Shown: positions 1-5,829, numbered from the stretch's first letter. The stretch is DNA of 8,098 nt from DASYRX01 sp036003845 (GCA_036003845.1 DASYRX010000222.1:1-8098); one strand, 5' to 3'. The notes: generated from the letters alone by a model not told the origin. Made by a program: numbers and translations.

Positions 1-223
1 CGACATCTGCTTTACCGTATCCCTTGAGGAGCAGGGTGTCGTTCCCCTTCACGACGGCAGCGGCGATTCCCGCTACGCGGTTTTCGAGTACTCCCGAGCC
101 GGCGAGGGAGTCGAGCTTCTTGACGAGCGCCGCACGATCCGGCTGAGTGGCGGCAGCCGAGGCGTTGGCCGCGAGCAGGACGAGGGCCGTCAGGGGTGAG
201 CGTAGGCTTGGCAGCTTGAACAT
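1..223 (-). CDS. Beta-lactamase-fold serine hydrolase, N-terminal part (runs off window)
   Basis: Reading the minus strand from the ATG at 223 gives 74 codons open to the window edge. The protein starts with a signal peptide (MFKLPSLRSPLTALVLLAAN, small residues ASAAA following), so it is probably periplasmic or secreted. After about residue 30 it reads as a helix (ALVKKLDSLAGSGVL) and then VAGIAAAVVKGNDTLLLKGY-GKADV. This resembles the first strands of class C beta-lactamase/esterase-like serine hydrolases ('PG..VAVVKDGKVV..KGYG'). The catalytic SxxK motif would lie downstream and is outside the window, so activity cannot be judged. An in-frame alternative ATG 11 codons upstream (at 256) would spoil the signal peptide. 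The gene diverges from the NTF2-like gene at 322 and is the only supported gene on this strand, so it may mark the flank of the + strand cluster. Confidence 0.72.
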   Translation of the reverse strand, partial: MFKLPSLRSPLTALVLLAANASAAATQPDRAALVKKLDSLAGSGVLENRVAGIAAAVVKGNDTLLLKGYGKADV

Positions 224-321
224 GGGATAAGGTGTAATGTTGGCGAGGATGTGCATGTTTCTACGCCGAGCCCAATCGACGGTTTCGATATTGCTTGGAC
301 GCTTCTGAATAGGAGAATGCT
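224..321. promoter_or_regulatory. Divergent intergenic region
   Basis: This 98-base gap separates two divergently read genes, so promoters for both should lie here. I could not pick convincing -35/-10 pairs. The only clear signal is AGGAG at 311-315, a good ribosome binding site six bases before the ATG at 322. There is no CGTTAGG/CCTAACG word here, so no cassette junction is visible upstream of the first + strand gene. Confidence 0.35.
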
Positions 322-777
322 ATGCGTCAGTTAGCAATCAGTGTCGGCGCGCTTGCGCTCACTTGCTGCCTTGCGCCCCAGGCTTTGGCGCAGGCGACGA
401 CAAACGCCGCCGCGGAAGACTCTGTTCGCGCGCTCGAGGAAGCCAGAGGACAAGCGCTCATGCGCGGCGATACCGTTGCACTCTCGCGCCTGACGGCCGC
501 CGAGTTCAACGAAATCACGCGCTTCGGTACTGTGCGCACGCGGGCTGACAACCTTCGCGACGTGAGCTCCGGCATGCTGCGCCTGACGTCGGTGCGCTTC
601 GACAGTCTGACCGTGCGTATCTACGGCGACGTAGCGATTCTTCAAGGCATTACCGATAACGCAGGCACTATGGCCGGCGTGCCGTTCAGCGGCCGAATCC
701 GCTACACCCGGGCCTTCGTTCGACGTGATGGCCGCTGGCAAGCGATGACCATGCAGCATACTCCCATGCTGCGCTGA
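322..777 (+). CDS. Secreted NTF2/SnoaL-like (DUF4440-type) protein
   Basis: The 151-residue protein starts at an ATG with AGGAG six bases upstream. Residues 1-23 form a signal peptide (hydrophobic GALALTCCLAPQ, cleavage near ALA|QATT), so the protein is exported. The mature part has the layout of a small NTF2-like fold: helix DSVRALEEARGQALMRGD, then the loop and strands 'AEFNEITRFGTVRTR', 'VRFDSLTVRIYGDVAILQG', and the ending 'YTRAFVRRDGRWQAMTMQHT'. The closing 'R-DGRW-A--QHT' is characteristic of DUF4440/SnoaL-like proteins. Members bind small ligands or act as isomerase-like enzymes; no catalytic residue can be assigned here. A possible cassette junction follows at 781-833. Family placement is by pattern recognition and the specific function is unknown. 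Confidence 0.82.
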   Translation: MRQLAISVGALALTCCLAPQALAQATTNAAAEDSVRALEEARGQALMRGDTVALSRLTAAEFNEITRFGTVRTRADNLRDVSSGMLRLTSVRFDSLTVRIYGDVAILQGITDNAGTMAGVPFSGRIRYTRAFVRRDGRWQAMTMQHTPMLR

Positions 778-780
778 TTG

Positions 781-833
781 GCCGAATGATCCCGAGCCAT
801 GTCGCCCAGGTAAAGCAAGGTATCGCGTTAGGC
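781..833 (+). repeat. Candidate degenerate attC-like site after the NTF2-like gene
   Basis: The right half-site GTTAGGC (827-833) is a perfect integron R' core. The only partner upstream is GCCGAAT (781-787), which keeps the GCC and AA positions but has lost the AAC triplet. GAT at 788-790 can pair with ATC at 822-824 just inside the half-sites. At 53 bases it is short for attC. I read it as a decayed or doubtful site, while the right half-site itself is clear. The TAG inside GTTAGGC closes the frame upstream of the next gene. Confidence 0.35.
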
Positions 834-867
834 TGCTGAACGAACGACACCTGCCGGTCACTTTCGC

Positions 868-1908
868 TTGCCCAACCACCTCGTTACGGCTGCGACTCTT
901 ACCGAATGGTTACGCCGCTCCGGAGGCATTCGTTCGGGCGCCGTGGTCGACATCCACGTCGAAAGTGAGATCAACACCGCTATCTCTTTGCTGACCTTCC
1001 TAACGGCGACATACAGCCCGGATGTTCCCGCCGACATTCCGCGAAACCTGATCATCAAGGCACCCCTCGAACGACTGCCTGTGCGCGACCACAAATCCGG
1101 TGAAGCGCACTTCTATCGTAGCGTCGCGCCGCTTTTAGGAACCGCGCCACTCGTCAGGTGCGTCGCCGCGCTCGAAGAAGAGGACGACAGTTCCGAGATC
1201 ATGGTCCTCGAGGATCTCCGCAGCACTCATTATCACCCGCAATGGCCATTGCCACCGTCCATCACACAGTGCGAAGCCGCGGTCGAAGCACTGGCGCACA
1301 TTCATGCGCATTGGTGGGAGGCAGCGACACTCGGTCACACGGTCGGACAGTTCCATACACTCGACAGTCTGACTTCGATGGTCCACGGCATCGCGGCTCA
1401 TCTGCCCGCGTTCATGGATTTGCTAGGGGACGCCGTCTCCAGCAACAGCCGCCGCGTGTACGAGCGGACGTTCGGTGGCTCGCTGCAGCCGTGGCTGCGT
1501 ATCAGCGATGCACGCGCGCTCACACTAGCACACGGTGACGCGCATACCTGGAATTTTCTGTTTCCTCGCTCTGGCCACGGCCCCACTTTTCTTATCGATT
1601 GGCAACTCTGGCACCTTGACATCGGCGCGCGAGATCTCGCGTTCCTGATGGCGCTGCACTGGTATCCAACTCGCCGCCGTGAGCTGGAGCACCGCCTGCT
1701 GAAGTACTACCATGAACGACTTCTTTCACGCGGTGTCGCCAATTACGGATTGGACGACCTGTGGCTCGACTATCGGCGATGCGTCGTGCGCAACCTAACG
1801 ATACCAATCATCCTCTGGAGTCGCGGCATGAGACCCGAAGCGTGGTGGTATCGGCTCGAGTGTGCGTTGGCGGCGTACCGAGACCTTGGCTGCGACGAGC
1901 TGGTGTGA
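868..1908 (+). CDS. APH/choline-kinase-like phosphotransferase
   Basis: This 346-residue protein has the protein-kinase-like fold of aminoglycoside phosphotransferase and ecdysteroid/choline-kinase-like (EcKL/CHK) enzymes, which phosphorylate small molecules with ATP. The N-lobe shows a strand with a candidate ATP lysine, LIIKAPL (K64), a helix with the partner glutamate, GEAHFYR (E79), and the hinge IMVLEDL (111-117). The C-lobe has the catalytic loop AHGDAHTWNFLF (H222, D224, N229) and the metal-binding FLIDWQLW (D244). All key positions are present, so it should be active. The substrate is not evident. I use the TTG at 868: no ATG exists near the N-lobe start, and an in-frame TAG at 829-831 blocks a longer form. 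No Shine-Dalgarno is visible, so it may be leaderless or read from a short upstream leader. CCTAACG occurs twice inside the gene (999, 1794). Confidence 0.85.
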   Translation: MPNHLVTAATLTEWLRRSGGIRSGAVVDIHVESEINTAISLLTFLTATYSPDVPADIPRNLIIKAPLERLPVRDHKSGEAHFYRSVAPLLGTAPLVRCVAALEEEDDSSEIMVLEDLRSTHYHPQWPLPPSITQCEAAVEALAHIHAHWWEAATLGHTVGQFHTLDSLTSMVHGIAAHLPAFMDLLGDAVSSNSRRVYERTFGGSLQPWLRISDARALTLAHGDAHTWNFLFPRSGHGPTFLIDWQLWHLDIGARDLAFLMALHWYPTRRRELEHRLLKYYHERLLSRGVANYGLDDLWLDYRRCVVRNLTIPIILWSRGMRPEAWWYRLECALAAYRDLGCDELV

Positions 1909-1911
1909 GCG

Positions 1912-1983
1912 GCCTAACGACGTCCGAGGGCGCATCGTGAGTGTAGGGGGACACTATCATTTCGGGCACGGGTTGCGTTACGA
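1912..1983 (+). repeat. attC-like recombination site (integron cassette junction)
   Basis: The site starts four bases after the phosphotransferase stop with GCCTAAC (1912-1918), a perfect R'' half-site. It ends with GTTACGA (1977-1983), an imperfect R' that keeps the invariant GTT. The 72 bases between fold on themselves: comparing the first 32 bases with the reverse complement of the last 32 gives about 19 matches, including TAACG at the base, CCG in the middle and a closing stem AGTGT/ACACT (1940-1944 with 1951-1955) around the loop AGGGGG. Length, polarity (after a stop, before the next start) and an imperfect stem are what attC sites show. Mismatches in the outer R' are expected, because in an array the last six bases belong to the next cassette. 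Confidence 0.68.
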
Positions 1984-2013
1984 GCAGTCCGTCCCAACGA
2001 CTGAGGAGCGACA

Positions 2014-2448
2014 ATGAATAGTGATTCGTCCGGTTCAGCTGGTCCCACCGAAGCGCCTGCGCGGCTCAACGCCGACAGTCTCGAAGCGTCCCTCACCGTG
2101 AAGGACGTTGAGCACAGCACCGCGTGGTATCGCGACTTCCTCGGCTTCGACGTCGACCGCAGGCATGAACGCGGAGGTAAGGTCATCGCCATATCGTTGA
2201 GAGCCGGGGCCGTGCGTCTCTTGCTCGCTCAAGATGACGGAGCCAAGGGACTCGACCGCGTCAAAGGCGAGGGCTTCTCTTTGCAGATCACGACCCGGCA
2301 GCGCGCCGACGACATCGCCGCCCGGATCAAGCAGCGCGGAGGTGTTCTGGACTCCGAGCCGATGGACATGCCGTGGGGTCCGCGTGTTTTTCGCGTGCGC
2401 GATCCCGATGGGTTTCGCCTAACGATCTCCTCGACGCCTAGCACCTAA
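2014..2448 (+). CDS. VOC-family (glyoxalase/bleomycin-resistance-like) protein
   Basis: The ATG is preceded by GAGGAG (2003-2008) at good spacing, 30 bases after the attC-like site. After a 20-residue low-complexity tail (MNSDSSGSAGPTEAP), the 144-residue product has one vicinal oxygen chelate module. It has the opening strand and helix LTVKDVEHSTAWYRDFLGF (28-46), the middle strand VRLLLAQDD, the helix DDIAARIKQRGG (99-110), and the closing 'PRVFRVRDPDGFRLTI' (123-138). VOC proteins are metal enzymes or drug-binding proteins; the substrate cannot be told from sequence. The extended N-terminus is unusual for the family. The stop TAA lies inside ACCTAAC, and another GCCTAAC is at 2417 in the last coding stretch. 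It leads a tight three-gene run with the DinB-like and ArsC-like genes. Confidence 0.87.
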   Translation: MNSDSSGSAGPTEAPARLNADSLEASLTVKDVEHSTAWYRDFLGFDVDRRHERGGKVIAISLRAGAVRLLLAQDDGAKGLDRVKGEGFSLQITTRQRADDIAARIKQRGGVLDSEPMDMPWGPRVFRVRDPDGFRLTISSTPST

Positions 2449-2466
2449 CGAAGCGCAATGTTACCC
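2443..2466 (+). repeat. Collapsed attC-like scar between VOC and DinB genes
   Basis: ACCTAAC (2443-2449) is a perfect R'' half-site overlapping the VOC stop codon. It is followed by CGAAGCGCAA (2449-2458), and GTTACCC (2460-2466) carries the GTT of a degenerate R'. The same CGAAGCGCAA occurs in the hairpin arm after the Tyr/Gly-rich gene (5831-5840), which suggests a common attC-derived ancestor. At 24 bases it is too short to be a working attC. It fits an internal deletion that fused two cassettes, with the ATG of the DinB-like gene lying across the break. Confidence 0.4.
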
Positions 2467-2958
2467 GCATCAGACCAACGCCTGCTCGACGCGCTGCTCG
2501 ACTCCTGGGACAAGAACAACAGCATCCTCGTCAATCTTCTCAACGCCATACCGGAGGGCGCGCTGGATATCACGCCGATGGAGGGCAGTCCATCAATCGC
2601 CCAGCTGTTTAGACACATGCATTACGTGCGACTCGTGTTTGTCCACGAAGACGCGCCCGAGTTCCTGCCCAACGCTCCAGAGAACGAGTGGGTTGCTGAG
2701 GCTGACCGCGGTCGTTTGACGCAGATGCTGAATGACAGTGCTAGAGTTGTGCGGGATGCGGTGAAGGGTAGGCTGGAGGCGGGCCGACACATGGACCTGC
2801 ACTACGAACATCCGATCCTCCTGCTCCAACACATGATCTGGCACGAAGGGTACCATCACGGTCAGATGAAGCTGGCACTCAAGCTGGCGGGGCGCCCGCT
2901 GACTGACGACGTGGCGGGGCCGCTCACATGGGACGTGTGGATGGACAAAAGGTCTTGA
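2458..2958 (+). CDS. DinB-family (putative metal-dependent) protein
   Basis: The 166-residue product has the all-helical DinB/YfiT four-helix-bundle pattern. The three candidate metal-binding histidines are visible: one in QLFRHMHYVR (H53 or H55) and two in MIWHEGYHHGQMKLAL (H129, H133), the H-x3-H signature near the C-terminal helix. The final helix 'GQMKLALKLAGRP' is also typical. Many DinB-like proteins are thiol-dependent (bacillithiol or mycothiol) transferases or hydrolases, often tied to stress or detoxification; the cofactor here is unknown. The name does not mean DNA polymerase IV. The start ATG lies ten bases after the VOC stop with only a weak purine stretch (GAAGCG) before it, so translation probably depends on coupling to the VOC gene. 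Followed after 22 bases by the ArsC-like gene. Confidence 0.87.
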   Translation: MLPASDQRLLDALLDSWDKNNSILVNLLNAIPEGALDITPMEGSPSIAQLFRHMHYVRLVFVHEDAPEFLPNAPENEWVAEADRGRLTQMLNDSARVVRDAVKGRLEAGRHMDLHYEHPILLLQHMIWHEGYHHGQMKLALKLAGRPLTDDVAGPLTWDVWMDKRS

Positions 2959-2980
2959 TGCGAAGAATCGAGGCAGCTCC

Positions 2981-3415
2981 ATGACCGACACTTCATTACC
3001 ACGTGTGCTCTTCGTCTGCGTCGAGAACTCGAGTCGCAGTCAAATGGCCGAAGCATTCGCACGCATGCACGGCGCCGATGTCGTCGAAGCATACAGCGCC
3101 GGTTCTCGGCCGTCGGGCATGGTGAATCCGCGCGCGATCGACGCGATGAAAGAGCGCGGCTATGATCTCACGCAGCATCGTTCGAAGTCGCTCCAGGATG
3201 TGCCGCAGGATCCCTACGCAGCCGTCGTCACGATGGGCTGCGGTGACGCGTGCCCGTGGATCTCCGCAGCTCGCCGCGAAGATTGGGACCTGCCAGACCC
3301 AAAGGACATGCCACCTGACGAGTTTCGCTCCGTTCGCGATGACATCGAACGCCGAGTGTTGGCGCTCGTGGCGGATATTCGCGAGGGTCGGACGCTACCC
3401 ACCGCGGGGGTGTAG
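2981..3415 (+). CDS. ArsC-like arsenate reductase / low-molecular-weight tyrosine phosphatase
   Basis: This 144-residue protein has the low-molecular-weight phosphatase fold. The P-loop is VCVENSSRSQMAEAF, with catalytic C13 and R19 (C-x5-R). The body contains TMGCGDACPW with C87 and C91, candidate resolving cysteines of a thioredoxin-coupled arsenate reductase, and LPDPKD with the general-acid D106. The CVEN..RSQMAEAF and MGCGDACP pairing is characteristic of ArsC-like arsenate reductases more than of true tyrosine phosphatases. The start ATG has GAGG (2970-2973) seven bases upstream. There is no arsR, arsB/acr3 or arsA nearby, so a resistance role rests on the protein alone. It is the last gene of the VOC-DinB-ArsC run and is followed by a cassette-type half-site at 3437. 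Confidence 0.86.
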   Translation: MTDTSLPRVLFVCVENSSRSQMAEAFARMHGADVVEAYSAGSRPSGMVNPRAIDAMKERGYDLTQHRSKSLQDVPQDPYAAVVTMGCGDACPWISAARREDWDLPDPKDMPPDEFRSVRDDIERRVLALVADIREGRTLPTAGV

Positions 3416-3443
3416 CACGACAGAGACACGTCACCCGTTAGGC
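3408..3443 (+). repeat. Small hairpin plus integron-type half-site GTTAGGC
   Basis: GTTAGGC at 3437-3443 is a perfect R' core. Directly before it, GGGTG (3408-3412, spanning the ArsC stop region) can pair with CACCC (3432-3436), and ACG (3418-3420) with CGT (3429-3431). No RYYYAAC half-site is found upstream at attC distance; GCTACCC near 3394 is the closest look-alike. I read it as a decayed junction with one intact half-site. The hairpin has no T-run, so it is a poor terminator. Confidence 0.35.
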
Positions 3444-3476
3444 AGCCTCACGCACTGGTGCTATGCCGCGTGGGCT

Positions 3477-3998
3477 TTGGCGACTACGGCTTGCCGCGCG
3501 ACGCCAACTCCAGCTCCTGTCCGAGTCGCGCCGTCCGCCGCGGCGTGCCCCGCTCCTATCCTCGCCGGCATCACGTGGAGCTTCTTCGACGACACCACCG
3601 GTTTTGCTCTCGCGCTCCCGCCCGGATTTCAGGAGCGCTCCTCAGGCGCAGCGTTTCGTGAATGGCAGCTCGAGGGGGACTTTCAACAGTCCATGACGTT
3701 TGGGATCATCCGTGGCGGGCTCGGACTCGAAGGCTATCGCCGACCGTACCAACCCGCGCTCATGCTCGAATACTCGGAGTGCTCGGACGCAGTCGGCGAC
3801 GACAAGATTTCGATCCAAGCATGGCGCACGCCTAACGGCGTCTTCCGCAACACGCGCCGCTTCGATCGCTATGATGTCTTTGCAATCTGGGAGATCCGAC
3901 CGAGTGTGTACGCCTACATCACCGGCGGGACCTACTTCCGCCCAGCACAGGACCTCATGCTGGGCGCCATCCGTTCGTGGCAGCGTAAACCCTCATGA
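3477..3998 (+). CDS. Secreted or lipoprotein-like protein of unknown function, start uncertain
   Basis: The C-terminal 140 residues look like a real globular domain: GITWSFFDDTTGFALALPPG, REWQLEGDFQQSMTFGIIRG, then YDVFAIWEIRPSVYAYITGG and a closing helix. It faintly resembles secreted DUF1795/PsbP-like domains, but I do not assign it. The start is a problem. In-frame sequence from 3438 reads like an export signal (SLTHWCYAAWALATTACRAT, then a Pro/Ala-rich linker), yet there is no ATG or GTG between the half-site at 3437 and the domain. The only usual start there is the TTG at 3477, which cuts off most of the hydrophobic stretch. The upstream in-frame ATG at 3339 would overlap ArsC by 77 bases. 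I think the original start was lost or replaced at the cassette junction, or a rare start is used. The domain frame is open to the TGA at 3996. Confidence 0.6.
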   Translation: MATTACRATPTPAPVRVAPSAAACPAPILAGITWSFFDDTTGFALALPPGFQERSSGAAFREWQLEGDFQQSMTFGIIRGGLGLEGYRRPYQPALMLEYSECSDAVGDDKISIQAWRTPNGVFRNTRRFDRYDVFAIWEIRPSVYAYITGGTYFRPAQDLMLGAIRSWQRKPS

Positions 3999-4036
3999 GT
4001 CAGCGTTCTACAACTGCAGCCACCACGACCTCGTTA

Positions 4037-4057
4037 CTCTCACGCAGCTCTCACGCA
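4037..4057 (+). repeat. Short tandem direct repeat CTCTCACGCA
   Basis: CTCTCACGCA occurs at 4037-4046 and again at 4048-4057, one base apart, in the 100-base gap between the unknown secreted protein and the PhnB-like gene. Just before it, GTTACTC (4033-4039) looks like the degenerate GTTAC half-sites seen at 1977, 2460 and 4804, but no left half-site is found. The repeat could be replication slippage or a small binding site; nothing more can be said. Confidence 0.35.
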
Positions 4058-4098
4058 TCGTACTCGCGCCGCGGACGTAATCTCAGCGACATGACACC

Positions 4099-4524
4099 AT
4101 GCAGATGACCACCTATCTCAGCTTCAAGGGAGACTGCGAGGCTGCGTTCAAGTTCTATGAGCAAGTCCTCGGGGCTCAGCTCGGAGCACTCTTTCGTTAC
4201 GCCGGGTCGCCGATGGAGAGTCAGGCTCCTGCCGGTTGGTCTGACAAGATCATGCACGGCAGCCTAACGCTTGGCGGTCAAACGCTGATGGGCGCCGACA
4301 TATCGCCCGATCAATACGAGCAACCGAAGGGCGTCTCGCTTTCGCTGCAGATACAGAGCACCACCGAAGCCGAGCAGATCTTCAAAGCGCTGGCGAACGA
4401 CGGCAAAGTCGTTATGCCGCTCGAGAAAACGTTCTGGGCCGAGCGTTTTGGGATGGTTGTCGATCCCTTCGGCATACCGTGGTTGATCAACTGTGACGGT
4501 CGGGATCAACCTCCAGAGGTGTGA
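4099..4524 (+). CDS. PhnB-like VOC-family protein
   Basis: The 141-residue product matches the PhnB/'3-demethylubiquinone methyltransferase-like' branch of the VOC superfamily. It opens with TTYLSFKGDCEAAFKFYEQVLG (4-25), continues with DKIMHGSLTLGGQTLMGADI (49-68), the strand VSLSLQIQSTTEAEQIF, and ends with AERFGMVVDPFGIPWLIN (114-131). The branch is widespread and mostly of unknown function; PhnB itself sits in phosphonate operons but is not required there. ATG 4099 is used; ATG 4105 is a possible alternative, and neither has a strong Shine-Dalgarno. CCTAACG occurs at 4263 within codons for Leu-Thr. It differs clearly from the VOC proteins at 2014 and 7143, so it is not a recent duplicate. 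Confidence 0.88.
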   Translation: MQMTTYLSFKGDCEAAFKFYEQVLGAQLGALFRYAGSPMESQAPAGWSDKIMHGSLTLGGQTLMGADISPDQYEQPKGVSLSLQIQSTTEAEQIFKALANDGKVVMPLEKTFWAERFGMVVDPFGIPWLINCDGRDQPPEV

Positions 4525-4534
4525 CGCCGCATTT

Positions 4535-4541
4535 ACCTAAC
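4535..4541 (+). repeat. Integron-type left half-site ACCTAAC at VOC/membrane-protein junction
   Basis: ACCTAAC, followed by G, lies 10 bases after the VOC stop and 7 bases before the GTG start of the next gene. No GTTRRRY partner appears within attC distance, since the downstream sequence is coding. This repeats the arrangement at 2443, where a left half-site abuts the next start codon. Confidence 0.4.
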
Positions 4542-4548
4542 GTCACTC

Positions 4549-4776
4549 GTGGGTCTTTCCACGTTGTTCACCAAGCAGCACTACATTCTCAACGTCATTG
4601 CGGGTGTCGCGTTGGCAAGTCTCGCCTACTTCGTGTTCCTGCGTGACTATCCTCGCGAGAAAATCCCCGCGCTCGAGCGTCGCCTCGCTCCGCTCTTCGC
4701 GCTGTGTGTCCTCGGCCTCGTCGCCGTTGGCATCACCATATTCTGGGTGGCGTACCAGCTAAGTCGAACGGCCTAA
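4549..4776 (+). CDS. Small two-helix inner-membrane protein, function unknown
   Basis: A 75-residue protein from GTG 4549 to TAA 4776. It has two clear membrane helices: ILNVIAGVALASLAYFVFL (about residues 13-31) and LFALCVLGLVAVGITIFWVA (about 49-68). They are separated by a charged loop, RDYPREKIPALERRL, that probably sits in the cytoplasm. The N-terminus MGLSTLFTKQHY is short and polar. I do not recognise a family. There is no Shine-Dalgarno before the GTG; an in-frame TTG at 4564 is the alternative. The two strong hydrophobic blocks support it as real coding sequence. Such tiny membrane proteins are common among environmental cassette genes, which fits the half-sites on both sides (4535 and 4788). 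Confidence 0.68.
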   Translation: MGLSTLFTKQHYILNVIAGVALASLAYFVFLRDYPREKIPALERRLAPLFALCVLGLVAVGITIFWVAYQLSRTA

Positions 4777-4787
4777 AGCCTCGCTCG

Positions 4788-4810
4788 GCCTAACGAAGGG
4801 GGCGTTACCA
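4788..4810 (+). repeat. Collapsed attC-like site after the small membrane protein
   Basis: GCCTAAC (4788-4794) is a perfect left half-site, and GTTACCA (4804-4810) carries the GTT of a degenerate right half-site only nine bases later. TAACG (4791-4795) can pair with CGTTA (4803-4807) around AAGGGGG. The layout parallels 2443-2466: both share CCTAACGAAG followed shortly by GTTACC. Two independent-looking junctions with the same compressed form suggest a recurrent deletion of the attC centre, or a genuinely minimal site type. Confidence 0.4.
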
Positions 4811-5028
4811 CCGGATGAACCGCTGGCTTCCGCCCACCTGAGGTTCTGCGGAGCTGGGCGCGTGGCAGCACTGGACCGGCAACCGCGTGGCGATTTGCAA
4901 CAGCAGACGCGCCCGGACGGCGTGTGAATAGCGACTGAGCGGTCCGCGCACTACGCTATCGGCAAAGGCTGCCGCGTCGGCTCAGGTCCGCCGTCGGGGC
5001 GCCGAATTTGCTGACCAGAGGTGGCATG
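4811..5028. other. Intergenic stretch without a gene
   Basis: This 218-base stretch lies between the compact site at 4788 and the Tyr/Gly-rich gene. I see no open frame with convincing coding character, only an eight-codon ORF from ATG 4814. The end holds AGAGGTGG (5017-5024), the ribosome binding site of the next gene. The rest could be a promoter region or the remains of a lost cassette gene; no clear promoter boxes were found. Confidence 0.4.
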
Positions 5029-5829
5029 ATGCGCGTTCGTGGCCTTCGAGCGTTAGGTATCGCCCTCGCCGTACTTCTCCCAGCTGTCGGAGAAGGACAG
5101 ATGATCCGCCGATCTGGAACACCGCAGCGGATGGGTGGCGAAGTAAGCGCGCCCATGATCCAACGCGAGTCGTCGCTACCGCCCGTGAGAATGGGATCGC
5201 TGCCACGCTACAACAACGCTCCAGTAATCATCGACGACGGCTATTACGGCGGCTACTACAATCGCGGCTATTCCTATGGCGGCGGACGGCCATATTCGTC
5301 CTGCTACTACAGTTCATTTTGTCGTAGCTACTCCACGCGCGCGACTTATGTGGTCAGCTCGTATAGCTACGTATATGTCGACCGGACCTATGTGGGATGG
5401 CCGTGGGTCGTGCTCTACCGTCCCCCCGTCTACACAACGTTTTGGGCCCCGACGCCTGCCAAAATTTGGCACCCAACATCCGCGGACTCTCTGGCCGCCG
5501 CGCAAGCCGGCCCCACGAAGTCAGCCCCCCTAAGCACCGGTACAGCCGGTGGCGACGTTATGCGCATCGAGAGCGTGAGTGACAGCGTCGCGCGCGTAAC
5601 ATGGTTAGGAACCACGCGTCCCATTCGAGAGGCACGGCTCTTTCTCGCTGATTCCGTGCAGCAGTCGCTGCGCGGTGCGCTGGTCGATCAAGAGACTCCC
5701 AGCGCGCTCTTCACGTTCGCCGATCTCGCGCCGCGCATAGCATACGTTGGCCTAACGATTACGCTAGCTAACGGCTTGATCGAGACGACCCTTGTGCCGT
5801 ACAGGCCGCCCCTGGCAAACAAGCGCTGA
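5029..5829 (+). CDS. Secreted Tyr/Gly/Ser-rich protein of unknown function
   Basis: A 266-residue protein in three parts. Residues 1 to about 22 are a signal peptide (MRVRGLRALGIALAVLLPAV). About residues 55-140 form a strongly Tyr/Gly/Ser-rich stretch (DDGYYGGYYNRGYSYGGG, SSYSYVYVDRTYVGWPW), which suggests a flexible or adhesive extracellular segment. The last 90 residues look like a small beta-sandwich: IESVSDSVARVTWLGTTRPI, then LFTFADLAPRIAYVGLTITL. I do not recognise a named family. Two tandem ATGs (5026, 5029) follow AGAGGTGG; 5029 has the better spacing, and an in-frame TTG at 5008 is less likely. CGTTAGG lies within the signal-peptide codons (5051) and GCCTAACG near the end (5750). 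A hairpin overlaps the stop codon. Confidence 0.75.
   Translation: MRVRGLRALGIALAVLLPAVGEGQMIRRSGTPQRMGGEVSAPMIQRESSLPPVRMGSLPRYNNAPVIIDDGYYGGYYNRGYSYGGGRPYSSCYYSSFCRSYSTRATYVVSSYSYVYVDRTYVGWPWVVLYRPPVYTTFWAPTPAKIWHPTSADSLAAAQAGPTKSAPLSTGTAGGDVMRIESVSDSVARVTWLGTTRPIREARLFLADSVQQSLRGALVDQETPSALFTFADLAPRIAYVGLTITLANGLIETTLVPYRPPLANKR

Noticed and set aside
331..879. 182-codon minus-strand open frame over the NTF2-like gene
   Set aside because: His/Arg/Ser-rich shadow of the + strand gene, which has a signal peptide, a good ribosome site and a recognisable fold.
2458..2958. DNA polymerase IV (dinB gene product)
   Set aside because: The protein is 166 residues with the DinB-family histidine triad; the shared name is historical and there is no polymerase domain.
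2981..3415. Arsenic resistance operon
   Set aside because: Only the ArsC-like reductase is present; no regulator, pump or methyltransferase is nearby.
3162..3476. 5' extension of the unknown secreted protein frame back to ATG 3162
   Set aside because: It overlaps most of the ArsC-like gene in another frame, and its translation there is Arg/Ser-rich without domain character.
4037..4057. CRISPR or iteron array
   Set aside because: Only two 10-base copies with one base between; too few and too short.
3700..4080. 126-codon + strand frame over the end of the secreted protein
   Set aside because: Ser/Thr/Arg-rich shadow; the overlapping frame encodes the more protein-like sequence.
3995..4108. 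37-codon ORF overlapping the stop at 3998 (ATGA) and running into the PhnB-like gene
   Set aside because: Low-complexity Ser/Thr/Arg product and no ribosome site; could couple translation but is not supported as a gene.
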